Shown in pieces: positions 12,801-27,600 of a stretch of 64,000 nucleotides of DNA (within the stretch, counting starts at the first letter, position 1; every line of letters begins with the position of its first letter). The stretch spans positions 16,831,501 through 16,895,500 of the forward strand of contig NC_073356.2 in the NCBI RefSeq assembly GCF_027580225.2, in the 5' to 3' direction. The notes under the pieces were generated by a model. It saw only the letters and a program-made list of their open reading frames with translations. It did no database searches and had not been told where the DNA came from. This DNA is from Misgurnus anguillicaudatus. Lineage: Eukaryota > Chordata > Actinopteri > Cypriniformes > Cobitidae. A program made the translations under genes and the position numbers.

Positions 12801-15800
12801 CATCAACGTGCGCAGCATGCTAGCGAGGAAGATAGCGCTAGTCACTGACAAGGGGCTTCATCCGGACACAGCCTCCCCAAGCACTTATTGCCAAAGAGAT
12901 GATTTGTCATGCACAGCCTCGGGCTATTGCCTTTAATGACAGCGTAAATGGAAAGTCAGTGGCTGATTAGAGAGCATGCACACACACAGCATGCTTATTC
13001 AGATCTCACTTTCAGCTCCCGTCTGGTGCTCCCTGTCACTCCGCGCCAAGCACGACTCTCTTAAAAGGCCTCTTGCATCAGCTGAGCGCTGGAGGCGCCT
13101 GTATGTGTGTGCACAAGATGGATTAATGCTATAAACAGAGAGTTGGATTTATCTGCGATTGGCACCACATTTTTCTCCACGCAGGATTTGGAGCCCGAGA
13201 GGAGGAGAGAGCGGAGAATGCCTTTATTCTAAACAACTGTTTGTGAGTAATTAACATATGAAAGGAAGCTTACAGTCTGGCAAATCCCTGCACTTGTTTT
13301 CAATTATTTATCCACATTCTGGGAGGAGGGAGGTGGAGGTGGGTGTCGATCACAGGGGAAAGGTGGGGAGGGGGGTGGACTATCCAGAGCCATGAAAAGA
13401 GAAGTGATTTTTTCCCTAACACAACCAGAAGGGCCTCTGGGAATTTGGTATGAGACATGATGAGATGAAAATGGAGTTAAGCCGTCGAGTGGATTATGGG
13501 TAACACAGAGGGTCGATGACGGGCAGACAGTGAAACGGATTAAGAGTGGACCAGAATTCCAATGCCAGAAGCACACACAAAGTTCAGCACGATTATTGGA
13601 TACATCTCAGCTTGTGTTTGCTATCACCCCGAGAGGACAATAGATTGATCTGACAGAATCGTACAGTAAAGTGATAAGTTTAAGCAGCAATACAATGGAC
13701 CAGGGGCTACCTTAGCTGCTCTGACCAGGGTGGTTTACTGTAGCAAGGGAGGACAGACGCAGAAGAAAAAAAATAAAATTGGGATGGAATGAACTTTTCA
13801 CAGGCATTTATCAAGGTGGGGCCTTCCTCTGTTCATCGATGCCACAGGCCTGAGATTGATGGGCAGGGCTTTGGTCCAAGAGGGTATCAGCACAGAGCAG
13901 GACCAGGTCTGGACACAAAAGAGGAAACCAGAAGGAGAAGGAAACCTGGGCGTCCCGTAAACGGGGAGAGAGAGGGAAGATTGAAAATGTTTCTGTGAGA
14001 GAGATTGAAATGCAGAGCTATTGAACAGACGTAAAGTCACTGTTCCAGATGCCACAAAATATAAAAGCATGAAGAAGTGAAGAAGAAAAACAAGGAATGA
14101 AACAGAAGGAGTCTGGCGCAGAAGTCTGAATAGATGCAAATCAGAAGGATCTTATTGTAGTGTAATGTAATGTGCAGATTTGCTTCAAATATGCATCGAG
14201 TAGATGAGCTGTACTGTTCACCCATAATCACCAGCTTTATTTATAAAAGGATTTGGGAAAATGGCATTATCACCTCATTTATGAGTAATGCAGCCTGTAA
14301 TGTTTATAACATCAACATATTTTTTTTTTGTGTGTGTTAGCAATATATCCGCCTCAATAGGCTAGATTTCAGTAGACTAAAGCTTGGAGTATAGTCTGTT
14401 TTTACGTGTACGCGAACGTACGCACATGCATAGCCTTGCCAAGTATAGTTTATAGTTTAATTTGACAATGCGCATTGCAACAAGCAATGCATCTCCTGGG
14501 CGACATACTATATTGTGCTGTAGGCGCATGTGCGCCGTGTCTACGCGGGTTTTTAAAAAATCTGGCGGTGCACATACCGCCTAATCGGGATGAGGAAAAT
14601 TGCGTCACGCACACTGTACACAGACCCTTGCGTACACATAAAAAAATGATTTAGTCATAGAAATGTAAAATTTGTAGTAGCACCATGTCGTTTTTCTTGC
14701 GTTCGATTTACTCCCGTTGTCCTCATTCTTGCAGATCTTTCTCGTTCAAAGCTTCTGCCTCTGTGAATCCTGTTCATTTCAAACTGCAACTTTGAAACGC
14801 CTGCCATTGATCTGTTCTCTGCATCTTGATCTCTTGAGTTTCGGCACAGCGTGTGCAGAAGAAATCAGATTTGTTTGATTTTTGTTTTTGTTCTTTTTCT
14901 GTAAAACAAGGATTGACGGTACACCAGCCACAGAATCTTTAATGCTTTCTATCACACAGGAATAATTGCGTTCATGTGGAATTACATTCACATGCGGCAT
15001 TCCCATCACATGTCTGTGGTTGTCGTGTATACTGATTTGCTTTACTGCTGATGCAAGGGACAAGATGACTATCGAACATGAAACATTTAGGAGCTAAATT
15101 ACTTTTGTAGATGCAGAATCATAGAAAAATTATTAAGTGGTGCAAAATGTTACCAGTGGCTTTAAGATTGTTGCAATTTTTTGTTGTTGTTGTCGCATTT
15201 GTAATGCAATCGGGAGCCATGCTAATGATGATGGGTTAAAATACAGATAAAGGCATATGTGAAATACAATGATATGAAATCAAATTAAATTAGTCTCTCA
15301 TTAAATAATTGCTCAAATTAAATGTACATAAAATTGACAATAATTGACAATCACAAAATTGTCAAGTTATTTGGTAGATTTTGGAAATAATGCATAAAGA
15401 AACCACTATTATGTACACATATAGTCTTTCAAGTGTAACCTACAATACAGTAAATATATAAAGTAAACCCTCTTTTCCTCTCTTTTCATTTGATTATTTG
15501 CATTTCTTTTGTTAGATGGAAAGGGTGTTATATCCCTGGCTTTCCTCGGTTGATGGGAATGTGAAACCTGAATTGAGTCTCTGAGCCCCTGTTCTTCATT
15601 CTACCCCTTTTTCCTCCCGTCTCAATCTTTATGCCATCTGTGGATTTGATTTAGAGGCTAAGAGGCTTTCTGTGCAATGGACAAGTGATGTTAATAGTGC
15701 ACATATGCCAGATGCCTGTTTAGGTTTTACGGCTCTGACATGAAACGATTTTGATTCGGGCGTTATTTCAGGCATAATTCATCCTCCATCAGTCGTTGTA

Positions 15801-18036
15801 TATTTTATTAATAGTGCCGAGTTACTCTTCTCACACGCCGTCGTTTGTATCTCTCTATTTCTGTTCGTTTCTCATTCTCGTAGTGGTGGTAACTTTATTT
15901 AGCATGTACTACACACACACACACAATGCTCGTCGCTCTGCGCGCCTCTGCAGTTTGACAGGGCTGCTCACCTCTCAACATATCTGCAGTGTCCGTTGCC
16001 ATGGCAACTGCAGCGGGCTGCTGGCGGTGCTCTGTGGTCGGAGGTGTGCTGAAGTAGAGCAGTGCTGACCGGAGGGATGCTCAGGGTCTGCATGGGACAC
16101 ACGGGGTCAGCGCTCCACAAAATTACTGCCCTTTGCCAGACAGGTGAATATTTCATGAGGGTGCTAGGGGTGTTTTCGCCATCTTATTCATGAGTGCAGA
16201 GTGTGGCTCATTAACTGGAGAACATTTGTGAAATTTGTGGCACTAGTACTCCTCAAGGGACTTTGTAATGTTTAGGAGATAGATGTAAGTGGATTTAGTG
16301 GACTTCCTGTAAACGTGTGCCTCTGAATAGGGATGAATGTACTGACTGATAACAATATTGGCTAGGATTATTTAGCTACTTGTCTTTTTTGTGTTGTATT
16401 TTTGCCTGAGGTTTGTTTTGGCAATTTTTATTAAACAGTTTCTGCCATTATATATGTGCGCGATGCGTAGTTGCATTTAATTTGAGCAGCATTATTTCAT
16501 CCACCCTGCTTTTTAGATAACGTCATTTGTAACTGCTGCTTTGCTGAACTCAGATCAGTTATTGTGCCCGTTGGTTGTTTGTCATTGAGGTGCAAGAGTG
16601 TCGTGATTTGATGTTGTTGATGCCCTAGCCTGAGCTTGCGGAAGTCTGATAGTGGGACCAGCCACTCGACCAGGACAGTGGAGGTCAGACCGAAAGACCC
16701 CAACCCCCCCTCCGGGGCTTCCTACTTTAATTACCTGAGAAGCAAAACATCCCGACCCGCTGGTGGGGGGAGAGTGTGTGAACACGGGATATCTGTGCCG
16801 CACAGTCCCGCGGCAGCGACATCCTGCCCGGGGAGGCCGGGCCCTGTCCGTCCTGGTTCCTGACAGTAGGCTATCTCTGCCGGGCCCATGGTTCCTTCCA
16901 TTCTAAAGGCCATTGTGTGGAGAAGGGCTGGGCCAGGAACGACTGGTTCCTGTTGGGCTCGATCTCTCGCTCAGCCAGCTCCGGTCTCACTGACAGATTC
17001 CTCCTGTTTTGTTTTGTTCCTCCTCTCTTTTTTGTGTTATTCAGTCACGAGGACATGGAAAGTAATAACAGAGTTGAGAAGAACTTGATTGTGTTTTTTT
17101 TTAGGTTTTTCTGTATTCCATCTACAATATGTTTGCATTACATAATTTAACATAAGCCGGGACAGCTGGCGTCCTCCCTCTCGAAAAAATAGATGAAACA
17201 GTTCTAAAGCAGTAACATAATTTTTTCCTTCAATGTGCTAGTGAATCTGTCAGTGCGCATCTGGACTTGCCTCCAAAAACCGAACGGCTCTCAATCAAGA
17301 TTTAGAAACGTGCTAGACGGAGACGTAGGTGTGCGGGCGTTTTTGTTCGTTATCTAAATGCAAGACAGACACAATGAATCTGTCACTCTGTTTTTTGTAT
17401 GTGTGTGTGTAAAGATGTATGAACTGAAGTATGTATTACTAGCACCACCTAGTGTGCAAACACTAAAGGATGAGCATCTGAAACTTCACATCCATCTCTC
17501 AGTTATTTCTAAGATGATGTTGTGTTAACAATCACTACAGTACATGCAGTATGTGCTTAATGAAACAGGCTCGTGTTTTCTGCAGCGAGGACAAACGGCT
17601 CAGTTGTCAGACAGGGGCAGGACCGAGCTGAGAGCAGAACTTGGTTACTGTCCAAATGAGGGGGCTGATTTGTGACCGACGACATGCTTTTCATGAATCA
17701 GCACAACTGTTGTGTCACTTTACTGCAATACAACTCAAACAAGCCACAAATTCAACAGCCCAATGGTAGTTATTCTTCACTGAAGGACATAACGTCCCAC
17801 ACAGCTTTTATAAGAGGGGATCATTCTGCCGTTGTGGGGTGCAGCGAAATAGGGACTCTTCAGACTTGGCAGTCATGATTAAGCTTGACTGGTGTTCGCT
17901 TTTGGAGCAGGCGTGCTGAAAAGGTGGAGTGGGAAAGTCATGAATAGCTGCAGAACACAGATCTGGCCTCAGCCCTTAGCCACAGCTTGCCCGGGGACTC
18001 AGGGACAGCAGAATGGACAGATGGCTCGGGAGTGGA

Positions 18037-18076
<40 letters not shown>

Positions 18077-21000
18077 TTTTGCCTTTTGCTCTTCTTTTTA
18101 TGCAGGTCCATAACACTAAAGTACCTAAAAGCTACATGCATTGCCAACATTAATTCACATACCGTACACACACAGACATTGTCGAATAAATATTGATACA
18201 TTTATTGATTTACATTTATGCATTTATAATATGCTTTTATTTAAATGTATATTCCTTATCAGCATGAATAATACCTGGGAATCAAACTTTGTGCTACTAG
18301 CCTAATACTATACCAGCTTGCCTACCTTTCAACTAACCACTTATTTGTTTGAACAAATACACTTACAATTGAGGATGACTTTTACTCTTCACATACTGTA
18401 TGTTTATTAGTACTACTGTATGTGGTCTGCTATTTCAAAGTATTTTGCTGTGACTTTAGATATAAATAACAGACTGATCTCACGGAAAGTCGTGTTATAG
18501 TCGTGCAAAATTTGATTAATTTATTCATGTCCATTGCATGAAATTCAGCTTTTTTCATGCCTTGAGCATATGTCTTTTTCGTGTCACTCACACAAATTTC
18601 TATAAATAGTTTTCGTGTCCGTTGCACAACTTTCTTTTTCGTTTCATTTTATGTTCTTTTTTTATGTTTTTTTTTTCATTTTGTGTTCTTATTGTTTTTT
18701 CTTATTTTCTTACCATTGTCGCTTGGGTTAGGGATTATTATCACTTTCTGTTACATTTTTAGACATCCTAACCCAAACCCCAAATCTATCCCCATCCGAC
18801 AATGATTTAAAAATAAGGGGGAAAAAAGAGAAAATAATACATAAAATGACACGAAAAAGAAAGTTTTTATAGATGGCTTCAGCAGTAACAACATAAACAA
18901 GCGGCTTTCGTGGTCAACACGTAACTTTCTGTAAACTACGGTAAGAATAAATAACAACAAACTACTTTAAACATAGTTTATTTATGTAATAAGCAAAATA
19001 AACAACACAGATTACATAGGAAACTAAAACATTTGTTATTTTCGATGAGGTATTTGTTAAAGAGTTCAGTTTAGCAACTAGTCAGACCATTAAAAGTCAG
19101 ACCACGCATATCGTGTCAACGCACGTGCGTCCGATGAAACCGTCTATAGAGTGACACAAAAAAGACATTTGCGCTCAAGATGCGAAATAAGCTGAATTTC
19201 GTGCCATGGACACGAATAAATTAATCAAATTTTTGGTGACTATAACATGACTTTCCGTAAGATCATATTGATAAATAAATATGGCTATCAATGACAGCAC
19301 AAGCATGGGAAAGAATTGATCCAAAGAAAATGTATTGCATTTTTTAATTTTCGGCATGTCAACCATGATCACACTGAACATGACATGAAAACATGACCAC
19401 TCACTAAAGCTTAACTACTAACACAAAGTGAGTTGATTGCTTCCTCTATGTACGCTGCATGTGTTTGGAGCATCCTCATATGTTTTATGCTCTGTCTTCT
19501 TTTTCATGTTGTTACAAGGCGATTCATACTCTATTTTAGCAGCTGTGCCCTTTGGGGTTTCTGTCACAGACAACAACATACCGGCAGGTCTAATGACCAT
19601 CTCTCTTTTCACAGTTCTTCTCTTCATCATTTTTCCTCTTTCTTTATTTCTTTCTGTCATATTGCTACCTCAGCCACCATGCGTATGAGTGGATCATCAG
19701 AAAGCTCTAATGGCTTCCAGCTGTGTGGAAAATCAGACCCTTTGGGTTGGGTTGAGCAGCAGACAATGCACAAAAAAACAGACTAATTTGGGCCTTTTTT
19801 GCTGCGTCAGAGGACCACAAAAGATACCGATCCAACGGTGTCACCCCCCAACATAGGTCAAGTGTGACTGAGTGCGTAAGGACACTACGTGTGTTCCCAT
19901 TGGGACCCTAGCGTGGCATGAAAAGATCCTGCCAAAGTGGTACCTGCATCATTCATGAAGATTATAAGGCCAACATAAACAAGTCTGATATTACTAGTCC
20001 CTGGCTAGCTAAACTCTTGTGCCAGTGGATTTACCTCAACTCCCTGTTTCCTTCAACGGTATTGTCTTCTTCCAGCTTTTTCAGTCTGTTAATGCAGCCA
20101 ACTCTTAAATCAGGTCTTTATCAGGCAAGGTTGGAAGTATAGTCAAGTATGGAAAAGACATAAACCTAAACATTTATTTGCAATGGTGCCAATAAAAGCA
20201 GCTATTTAGATGTACAGTTTAAAGACTGGTCATGATTCAATGAGTGGTCATGAAAATGTTGAGCTGACCATATAGTGGAAAATTTTCCTGCACACGTTAT
20301 TGCAAAATATAAATAAAGCGAAGCAATCCTATTGTATGTGCTGATCTTGGATTTGTATACATTTCTGAAATAGTGGTGGTGGGCGTCAGTCGTGAGGTGT
20401 TTGAAAGAGGTGACTATCGTGTTGTTTTTCCCTATACCGCATAGTACAATTTGCCTTTTATGTGCTTGATAACTTCACCGCATTTTACTCTAGTATTTAA
20501 ACCTGCAGGAACAAAGCAAATGAGGAAATTTAGCATTGTTACAGATTTGGTAATGTGTGTGATTCACAAGTGAATGCAACTGCCTCCAATTAAAATAAAA
20601 TCACGTTCCAGTAGGTATTCCTTATTGTAGGTGGACGTTAAAGCATTCATTCTTGTTAGCTGGTGACTGAACATTTGAGGTACAATTATCCCAAGTACTG
20701 TGTTATTCCCATCATTGTCGGGATAGTGAATCTTAAAAACTGCCTTTGCCATTGAAATGCTTTCTTGCCAGCATTGTTTATCTCAGACTCGTATTTTATG
20801 CAACCCCCAGCGTGGAGAGACAGCCTACGCAGAAACAGAGACAAGGTAGAGCGTTAAAAAGAGAAAGAAAGAAAAATCTCTCTCTCTCCACCCCTCGTCG
20901 TCATCCTTCTGCTTTCCTCTCCCGAGTGTGTCCTCCACATGGAGCTCATCTGCTGTTTAAGGCGGCTGGGAGAAATGCCTTCAAGCTGACAGGGGCTGAA

Positions 21001-21585
21001 AGCCCAGACATATGTTAATCACATGCAGTGATGGCAGTCTGGGAGAGGAGAGAAAGAGAAAAACGGCAAATCTGAGAAAGGGAGCAAAAAAAAAAACGAG
21101 TGGTGGGTGGGGGAGCAGCACTCTAGAGACTTAAAACACAGCAGCCAAGGCAGATGCATGCCTTTGTTTGGACTCTCCAAATTGATTTTTCTTGTGTTTA
21201 ATGAGGTTGTTCTCACCGCTGCTTGCAAAAAGAGGGTGGAGGGGCTGATGGATGCAGGCAGGACTGCGTGTGCCGTTGTTTTAAATGGAAAGCGGTCTAA
21301 ATATATACATGACGTGGTTTTCTGATTGATGAATCGGGAGGGCTGATCATCTGGATATCTCGAACATGGGCAAAATGCTGTTCACCTCAGATCTATATTT
21401 TCATTTCATAGAAATGATGTAGGAAACTATGAACTGAATCTGGTTAAGCAGAAGCAGATGTGCGTGAACACAGATTGGCCGGGTGGCCGTAAGTGGGTTG
21501 TTTTTGTAAGACTGCTCTTAATTCAAAGCATATGAGTGGCTATAGATTTGGCGCACATTGACCTAAACTGCATATCTATCTATAG

Positions 21586-21678
<93 letters not shown>

Positions 21679-24600
21679 CCCATATCCCTCGCTCTCTTTC
21701 TCTCTCAAGCGCGCTGTTTTGTGTGGCTGCCGCACGTCAGCTGGGAGGGGTCAGCGGAGGAGGCGCGTGTTTCGCTTCTGCTCTAGCTGTCATTGTCTCA
21801 GTCCGCGGGTTCAGGGAGTGAGTGTGTGCGAGATAGTGCGAGGCCGCGGTGGCCACATGTGCCCTTTTAGTGCAGGGCATCCCTGGAAGCAGAGCGAGAG
21901 CCTGGTCTCTTTCTGTCCCACCAAGACTCTGAAAGGAGGCGGACAGGCAGCTTGACTCCCCAGGGTCCCGTGCCACCCCAGTGCCCCTCAAAAATCGACG
22001 GGAGCAAAGATTACAGGGAAACATACTGAAATAGAGAGATACCCTGGATTCTTTGATGTCCAAAGTGGCCCCATCGTCCTTGATGCCAGGTGAGATTGGC
22101 AAGCTTTGAATGTGTGTGACAGTGCCGTATGTACTGCATGACTGCACATAGCTGCACTCAACTTTAACTGTTGAAATAATTTGTTTGTTTTTTTGCTTGT
22201 TTGAATTGGTAAATTGATGAGTTATGTGTATGCCGAGTTAAAGAAAACTCATGCAGCCAGTCCATTCTGCACATACCTTGCATGCTTATTAAATCTTTTG
22301 TAGTACTTTATATCGTACTCTCGGGTCTGCTTAACACATTTTACCACAAATGTGTTAAACAAATTTCACCCAAAATCAGGACATTGTAAATATATGATAT
22401 GTGTGAAATCTGGATACAGCTAAGGGCCTCTCTCTGATTGGCTAGTTGAATGGTACCTCTACTCGTCAGGTGTTTTCTACAGACAAATAAGTCAGATTAA
22501 GCTTATACAGAAACATTGTAAAGGATAAACAGGACAGGATCATGGAAGTGAAGCAGACTGAAAGAGAAGAAAATGAGAGAGGACAGTTGCAGAGGGCAGC
22601 TGGCGTGCTGTGTGCATGCAGGCTGCAGGGAGATCTCAGTGCTGCTCCTCACAGATGGTGTTGTGAGACAAGCTCTGTTGGCTCTGCTGCTCTCCTGTGT
22701 GCCATGGCCACTACATCTCTGCCAGCCAACCCGTCTGGTGCCACCTCTCCATATATGTACTCTCAAATCCTCGGTTGCTTTTTCTTTAAACTTACAAGTG
22801 TAACACAATGCTGTGGTGTGTTACAGCCGTAAACTCTCTGAGTTATCAAATTCAACTGACTTTTTACCTGTATGCATTTGGCAGGTGCTTTATTCTGAAA
22901 TGAATAACATACAATATGTCTGTTCGCTGGGAATCAAACCCATGCACTGCTAACACAGTACTCTTCCAATTGAGCTACAGGAATACAATTACGTTCACTT
23001 CATACACTTTATCAATACATGTGTTCCCTGGGAATCGAACCCATGGCCTTGGCATGCTCTATGGATTGTTATAGATGATTGTATGTCTATTTGCATCTTA
23101 AATTGTGTTTGTTAATGTTGGCTTTTGTCTAAAGCACACGTTTATGAATCGTGTGTGCATGTGTAGAGTTGTTCTGGGAAGCTTTGGAGGAAGCAGCTGT
23201 AAGCGGGCGCGTGTGCCAGGTCAGGGACACTTGAGCAGAACTGACACTGGGTTATTTCGGACACCCATCTGCACTGGAGCTACCGTTCCTCCAGGCCGGC
23301 GCCACGGACAATCTGTTCACTCGCTGGCAGCGTGCCAAACACAGTGCCGTCCATCTGTGGCAGGGACCGAGGCTCCCGATGCTGAGCAGAGCCTGGCTCC
23401 TTCCTCCCCGCCTGTTGTTTTGTAGCTTTTTTGTATTGTTTTTGTACTGTATCTATAATGGGCTTGTTGCAGTACGCAGTATTTCACTGTGCTACTATGC
23501 TAATGTAATGAGATAAGGGTGTCTCAATAGTTTTGTAGCATTTTTGAGTATCTTTCTAATGCACTTTCTCCATTAGCAATATTCTGCCTGCGGGTTATAC
23601 TACTGTAATGAGATAAAGGTCGCTTTCTTGTTAGCGAGAGTGTTTTCTTACAATACGTTTTATGTTCACAGTTCTCGATATTTTGCTGGCAGGTTATGGT
23701 ACTGTAACAAGATAAAGGTCGTTCTCATGGGTAGTATGGAAACCTTTTGACCCGAGCTTAAGCATTAAAGACGGCCTCTCCAGAGTGTATTTAGTCATTA
23801 AGGAGCCACTCAGTGATGGCAGCCAATCGGTTGAGGGTGCAGGCATTGCCTGGAGCTACGCCTTAGTTCCCTGTACTGAAAGCCATTAGCAACTGTGGCC
23901 GATTCCACAGTCGTGCGCACACACTTACACGCGCACCGAAAAGCGTTCAGGGTGGAAGTGCCCTGACGTTAGGTCATACACCACCATCTCCTGCCTGCCA
24001 GATGTGACTCAAACCATTTTTAAGGTCTTGCGGAGGGAGAGAGACACATGGAGAGACAGTTTTTGTGTGTGTTTGCACGGTAATTGGAAAAGGGAGGTAG
24101 TTGTTTTCGGAATCTGGTTCTACTTAGCAATTCTCCATCCAGGACTGCGTTTCATAAATTGTCGACATATTTTTCTGCGCAGCAGACTTAACTCTCTCTA
24201 ATTTTGAACACATGGCTTCTGTCATGTGATATTTTCAAAACACTTGCAGACAGAGGTCCCAACAGAAATAAACCGCCATTCTGCCGCCGGCTTTTTCTTT
24301 TTTCTCGAACCCACCCCCTTCCCACAGTTCCTGTCAGTTATTCTTTTATCACCGTGTTTTCAGTTGGCGAGGGGCAATATATTATTAGCTCACATTTTTG
24401 AGTGTAGTAAAATAGCGTTTTGTTGATGTAAAAAATGAGCCTCTTTATTATCTGTTGAAAATTGATTTGCCATCTATCGCCATTGGCTCGACTCGTCCTA
24501 GCATCAGAAACCTCGTCGCTCAATTGTTGCCAAGATGTCCTTTCTTTGCTGCTGTAGCCAGTAAGAATAAGTGGCTAAAATGAATAAAGTGAATAAGTGG

Positions 24601-27600
24601 ATAAAGGCCTGCAATTTGCAGGTTCGAGTGGTGCTGAGGGCAATGAGCGGTGTGCACAGGTAATTGCGGTGTGCTTGTGCTGCAAGAGAGGGCTGGAGCT
24701 GTATATGGATATTGATGAAGCATCCAACATAAGTTCTCTATGTTCACTCTGGTTAGTGCTTTTTTGTCGGGGTGGTTAAGAAATGGGTGTTGGCATTTAA
24801 GTGAAGTGTTTTTAGTAAGCACCTTACTGTATGAAGTGCCAGATTTTTTTATGGTTTAAAGTTATGTTATGAATATTGATGCAAGTTGTCAAGGCCCAAC
24901 TAGCAATGGTGCTAATGTGATCATTTCTAGTACAGTTAGATCATAAAAATTGCATGTTTTTGAAAATTCACTTTTAAAAACTCTAATAATCGTTTTTCGT
25001 TAACTTTTTAACTCTTTCGCCGCCAGCGTTTTTTTTTTTAAAGTTGCCAGCCAGCGCCAGCGTTTTTCATGATTTTCACAAACGTTTAAGGCCTTCCAGA
25101 AAATGTTCTTCTTTAAATATATAAACATACAATATACCAAATGAAAGAACAGACCCTCTGCTTTAAAAAAAAAAACAAAAAGCAGAGATAATTAATTTTT
25201 TGTGACGGACTTTTCATAGAGATCCCATTCAGAGTGATCTTTAAAACAGACACGGACATGCAGCCGCTTGCCATAGGGCAATACATCCGGGTTTAAAAAG
25301 TTGCGGAAGGGCGCCGATAATAGCAGTATTGCGGAAAGCCGGAAATACTCGTCATTGGCAGGGAAGCGTTTCTCCCAATCAAGAGAAAACCCTTCCCCGC
25401 CAATGACGAGTATTTCCGTATTTCCGCAATACCGCTATTATCCACCAGGCCCTTCCACAACTTTTTAAACCCTGAAGTATTGCCTTATGGCAAGCAGCTG
25501 CCTGTCCGTGTCTGTTTTAAAGATCGCTCTGAATGGGAACTCTATGAAAAGTCCGTCACAAAAATGGAATGATCTCTGCTTTTTGCTCAAAATGTGGTGT
25601 TTGTGCAGAAACCTACCCATATTCAAAAGCTGATTACAAAAGAACCACTGAAGGTAAAATGAAACGGGTTTTTTTGTTTGTTTGAAAGCAGAGGGTCTGT
25701 TCTTTCATTTGATATATTGTATGTTTATATATTTAAAGAAGAAAATTTTCTGGAAGGCATTAAACTTTGGTGAAAATCATGAAAAACTCTGGCGCTGGCT
25801 GGCAACTCGTCAATGGCAGAGAAAGAGTTAAAAAAAAGTCTGTAAAGTAAATACAGAATTTCTGTTACAGTTTTATAACATTTCTGAGATCAGGATTTTG
25901 GGGGCGGGCCTTAACTCATGGCTCGATGATGCACTGGAGCGACTGACCATGGCCCCGCCAATAACATAACAACTAGAGTGCCTTAGCATCAGTGGTTCGC
26001 CCGCTCAATCGCAAGCATCCATTTAAGTTTTAAAAGTATTTGAAAGTTGAAAGAGACTGCAACCTTCCCACAAGTGGGCGTGGTTTCAGCGCAGCCGCAG
26101 ACTGTGGACACGCCCCTAGCATTTGAGAGCAAAGAACGTATATAACTTTATTTATTGCCTTTTGTATCATTTAAATTTGGCTGGTGGATAATAACACATT
26201 TTTCTGTGGTGTGACAAATATTTAATATTGCTTTATGCTGACTTTTATAAATAAAAAAACTATATATTTTCTTAAATTCTTCTTATGAAATGCTTTGAAT
26301 GTCTAAATCGCTAAGCAATGCTATTCAGTAAGCAATGCAGCGATTTTCTCATTCTTTCATAGGCATTTTAGGCGAACCATAGTTGATAAATTAAAAAGCC
26401 ATGAGCTATAAAAGTGCAACATTTACGCAATAAATCCATCGTTAGTTAGTTCTGAACGGCTTCTATGTAACATTCTGTTTATGTGAAGTTGTTTTCAGCA
26501 AACAAACTTTATTCAATGACAGAGTGTTTCTCATAGACCAAGTGCAAATCCCACGAGGATGCGTATGACTTTAACCTACACGCTGCTAATGAGGGACACA
26601 GTGAAAAACACAGCAGCGCTGGTGGAGAGCCAGTTAAAGCCATGTGTCTAGGTGCTGAGCCATATTGCATGTGCCGCCTTGCTCTGTTTCTCGCTCTCTT
26701 TCTTCCCACTTTTCAGCTGGCATCTGCTCATGCCAGGAAGCTGAGTGAGTCATTGACTTGAGAGTTGGACGAGTTTCATACTAGTGTTTGAGAGCTCTAA
26801 TCTCAGTATGAAAGGCCTTTTATTGAAAAATGCTCTAATTCTGCCTCTCCAGATGAGAAGTTAGTAAATAATTATTTACTTTTTGTTCTGAGGATGCTGG
26901 AAATTGCTGTTACACTGCCAGTGTAATTGCACTGTTCCTTCAATTATGATCATCTGTTTGTGGATGAGGCAGGAGACTTTACAAGACATTACAAGTGTTT
27001 TTATGATTATTTTTTATATACGTTACTAGTGAGATTCCCTGTGAGGTCTTAAACTCTCGCAGCCTTCGAGGATTTATTATTTTCCTCATTTCTTTTTTCC
27101 CAATCTGGCAACAAGATGCAGCACAAATCTCTCTGATTTCAACGGATGCGCAATGACAACGTGAATCACTTTTATTGTTCTCCTACACTTGTTTTCTTCC
27201 TCTGTGCTTCATGTCAGTAGGGTCTTATTTCAACAGATGGTTAAAACAGACGTTGAGATAAATCCATTTCGAAGAAGAGGATGGAAAAAAGAAGGACTTC
27301 CACTCTTAAACGCTACATCTGTTTTATTGGTCAGTCCTTTTTTTCTTGAAGCAAGATCGTATTTTGAAATGGATCAGCAGATGGCTCCTGGGCCTTTCTA
27401 TTTACTGCAGAAATGTTCTGTGTGCCCGCATTGGGAACAAGTTATATCACATTATGGTGCAAAGGTAAAACTAACAGTAACAGTGCCCACTCGTCAGTGT
27501 CCACTTAAGCTTGTATGACCGCCATCAGAGTGGGTAGATACAGTGTAGTGCGAAATCGCTTTCTGTTAAATGTTCCTGCTGTTGGTAACCGATGATGGCA

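Larger units (their letters stand above)
4025..21572 (+). other. runx1t1 first intron, proximal part
   Basis: About 17.5 kb without supported coding exons. It contains AT microsatellites (6695-6876), a nested transposon pair (8766-9621), an RFX-type X-box (15995), an AC microsatellite, a SINE fragment and a large foldback element (18470-19270). Segments around 5.7-6.6, 9.8-13.8 and 15.5-17 kb show no repeat I recognise and could hold regulatory DNA, which cannot be judged without comparison to other species. A TACGC-rich stretch at 14380-14645 looks like an old repeat but I found no ends. Confidence 0.7.

Noticed and set aside
21536..21955. 139-codon plus-strand frame upstream of the second runx1t1 first exon
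   Set aside because: Its first half is the CTAT microsatellite and the rest is GC-rich 5' UTR-like sequence in a different frame from the exon; no protein similarity.
22921..23060. Possible functional tRNA gene on the minus strand (B-box GGGTTCGATTCCC)
   Set aside because: No complete cloverleaf with anticodon arm could be drawn, and the adjoining ATGCATTTGGCAG body marks it as a SINE head.
24004..24201. Frame containing [10 protein letters not shown], loosely like the KRNTWRALS start of the human MTG8b N-terminus
   Set aside because: Only a few residues agree, there is no fitting donor at the expected phase, and the rest of the segment does not match.
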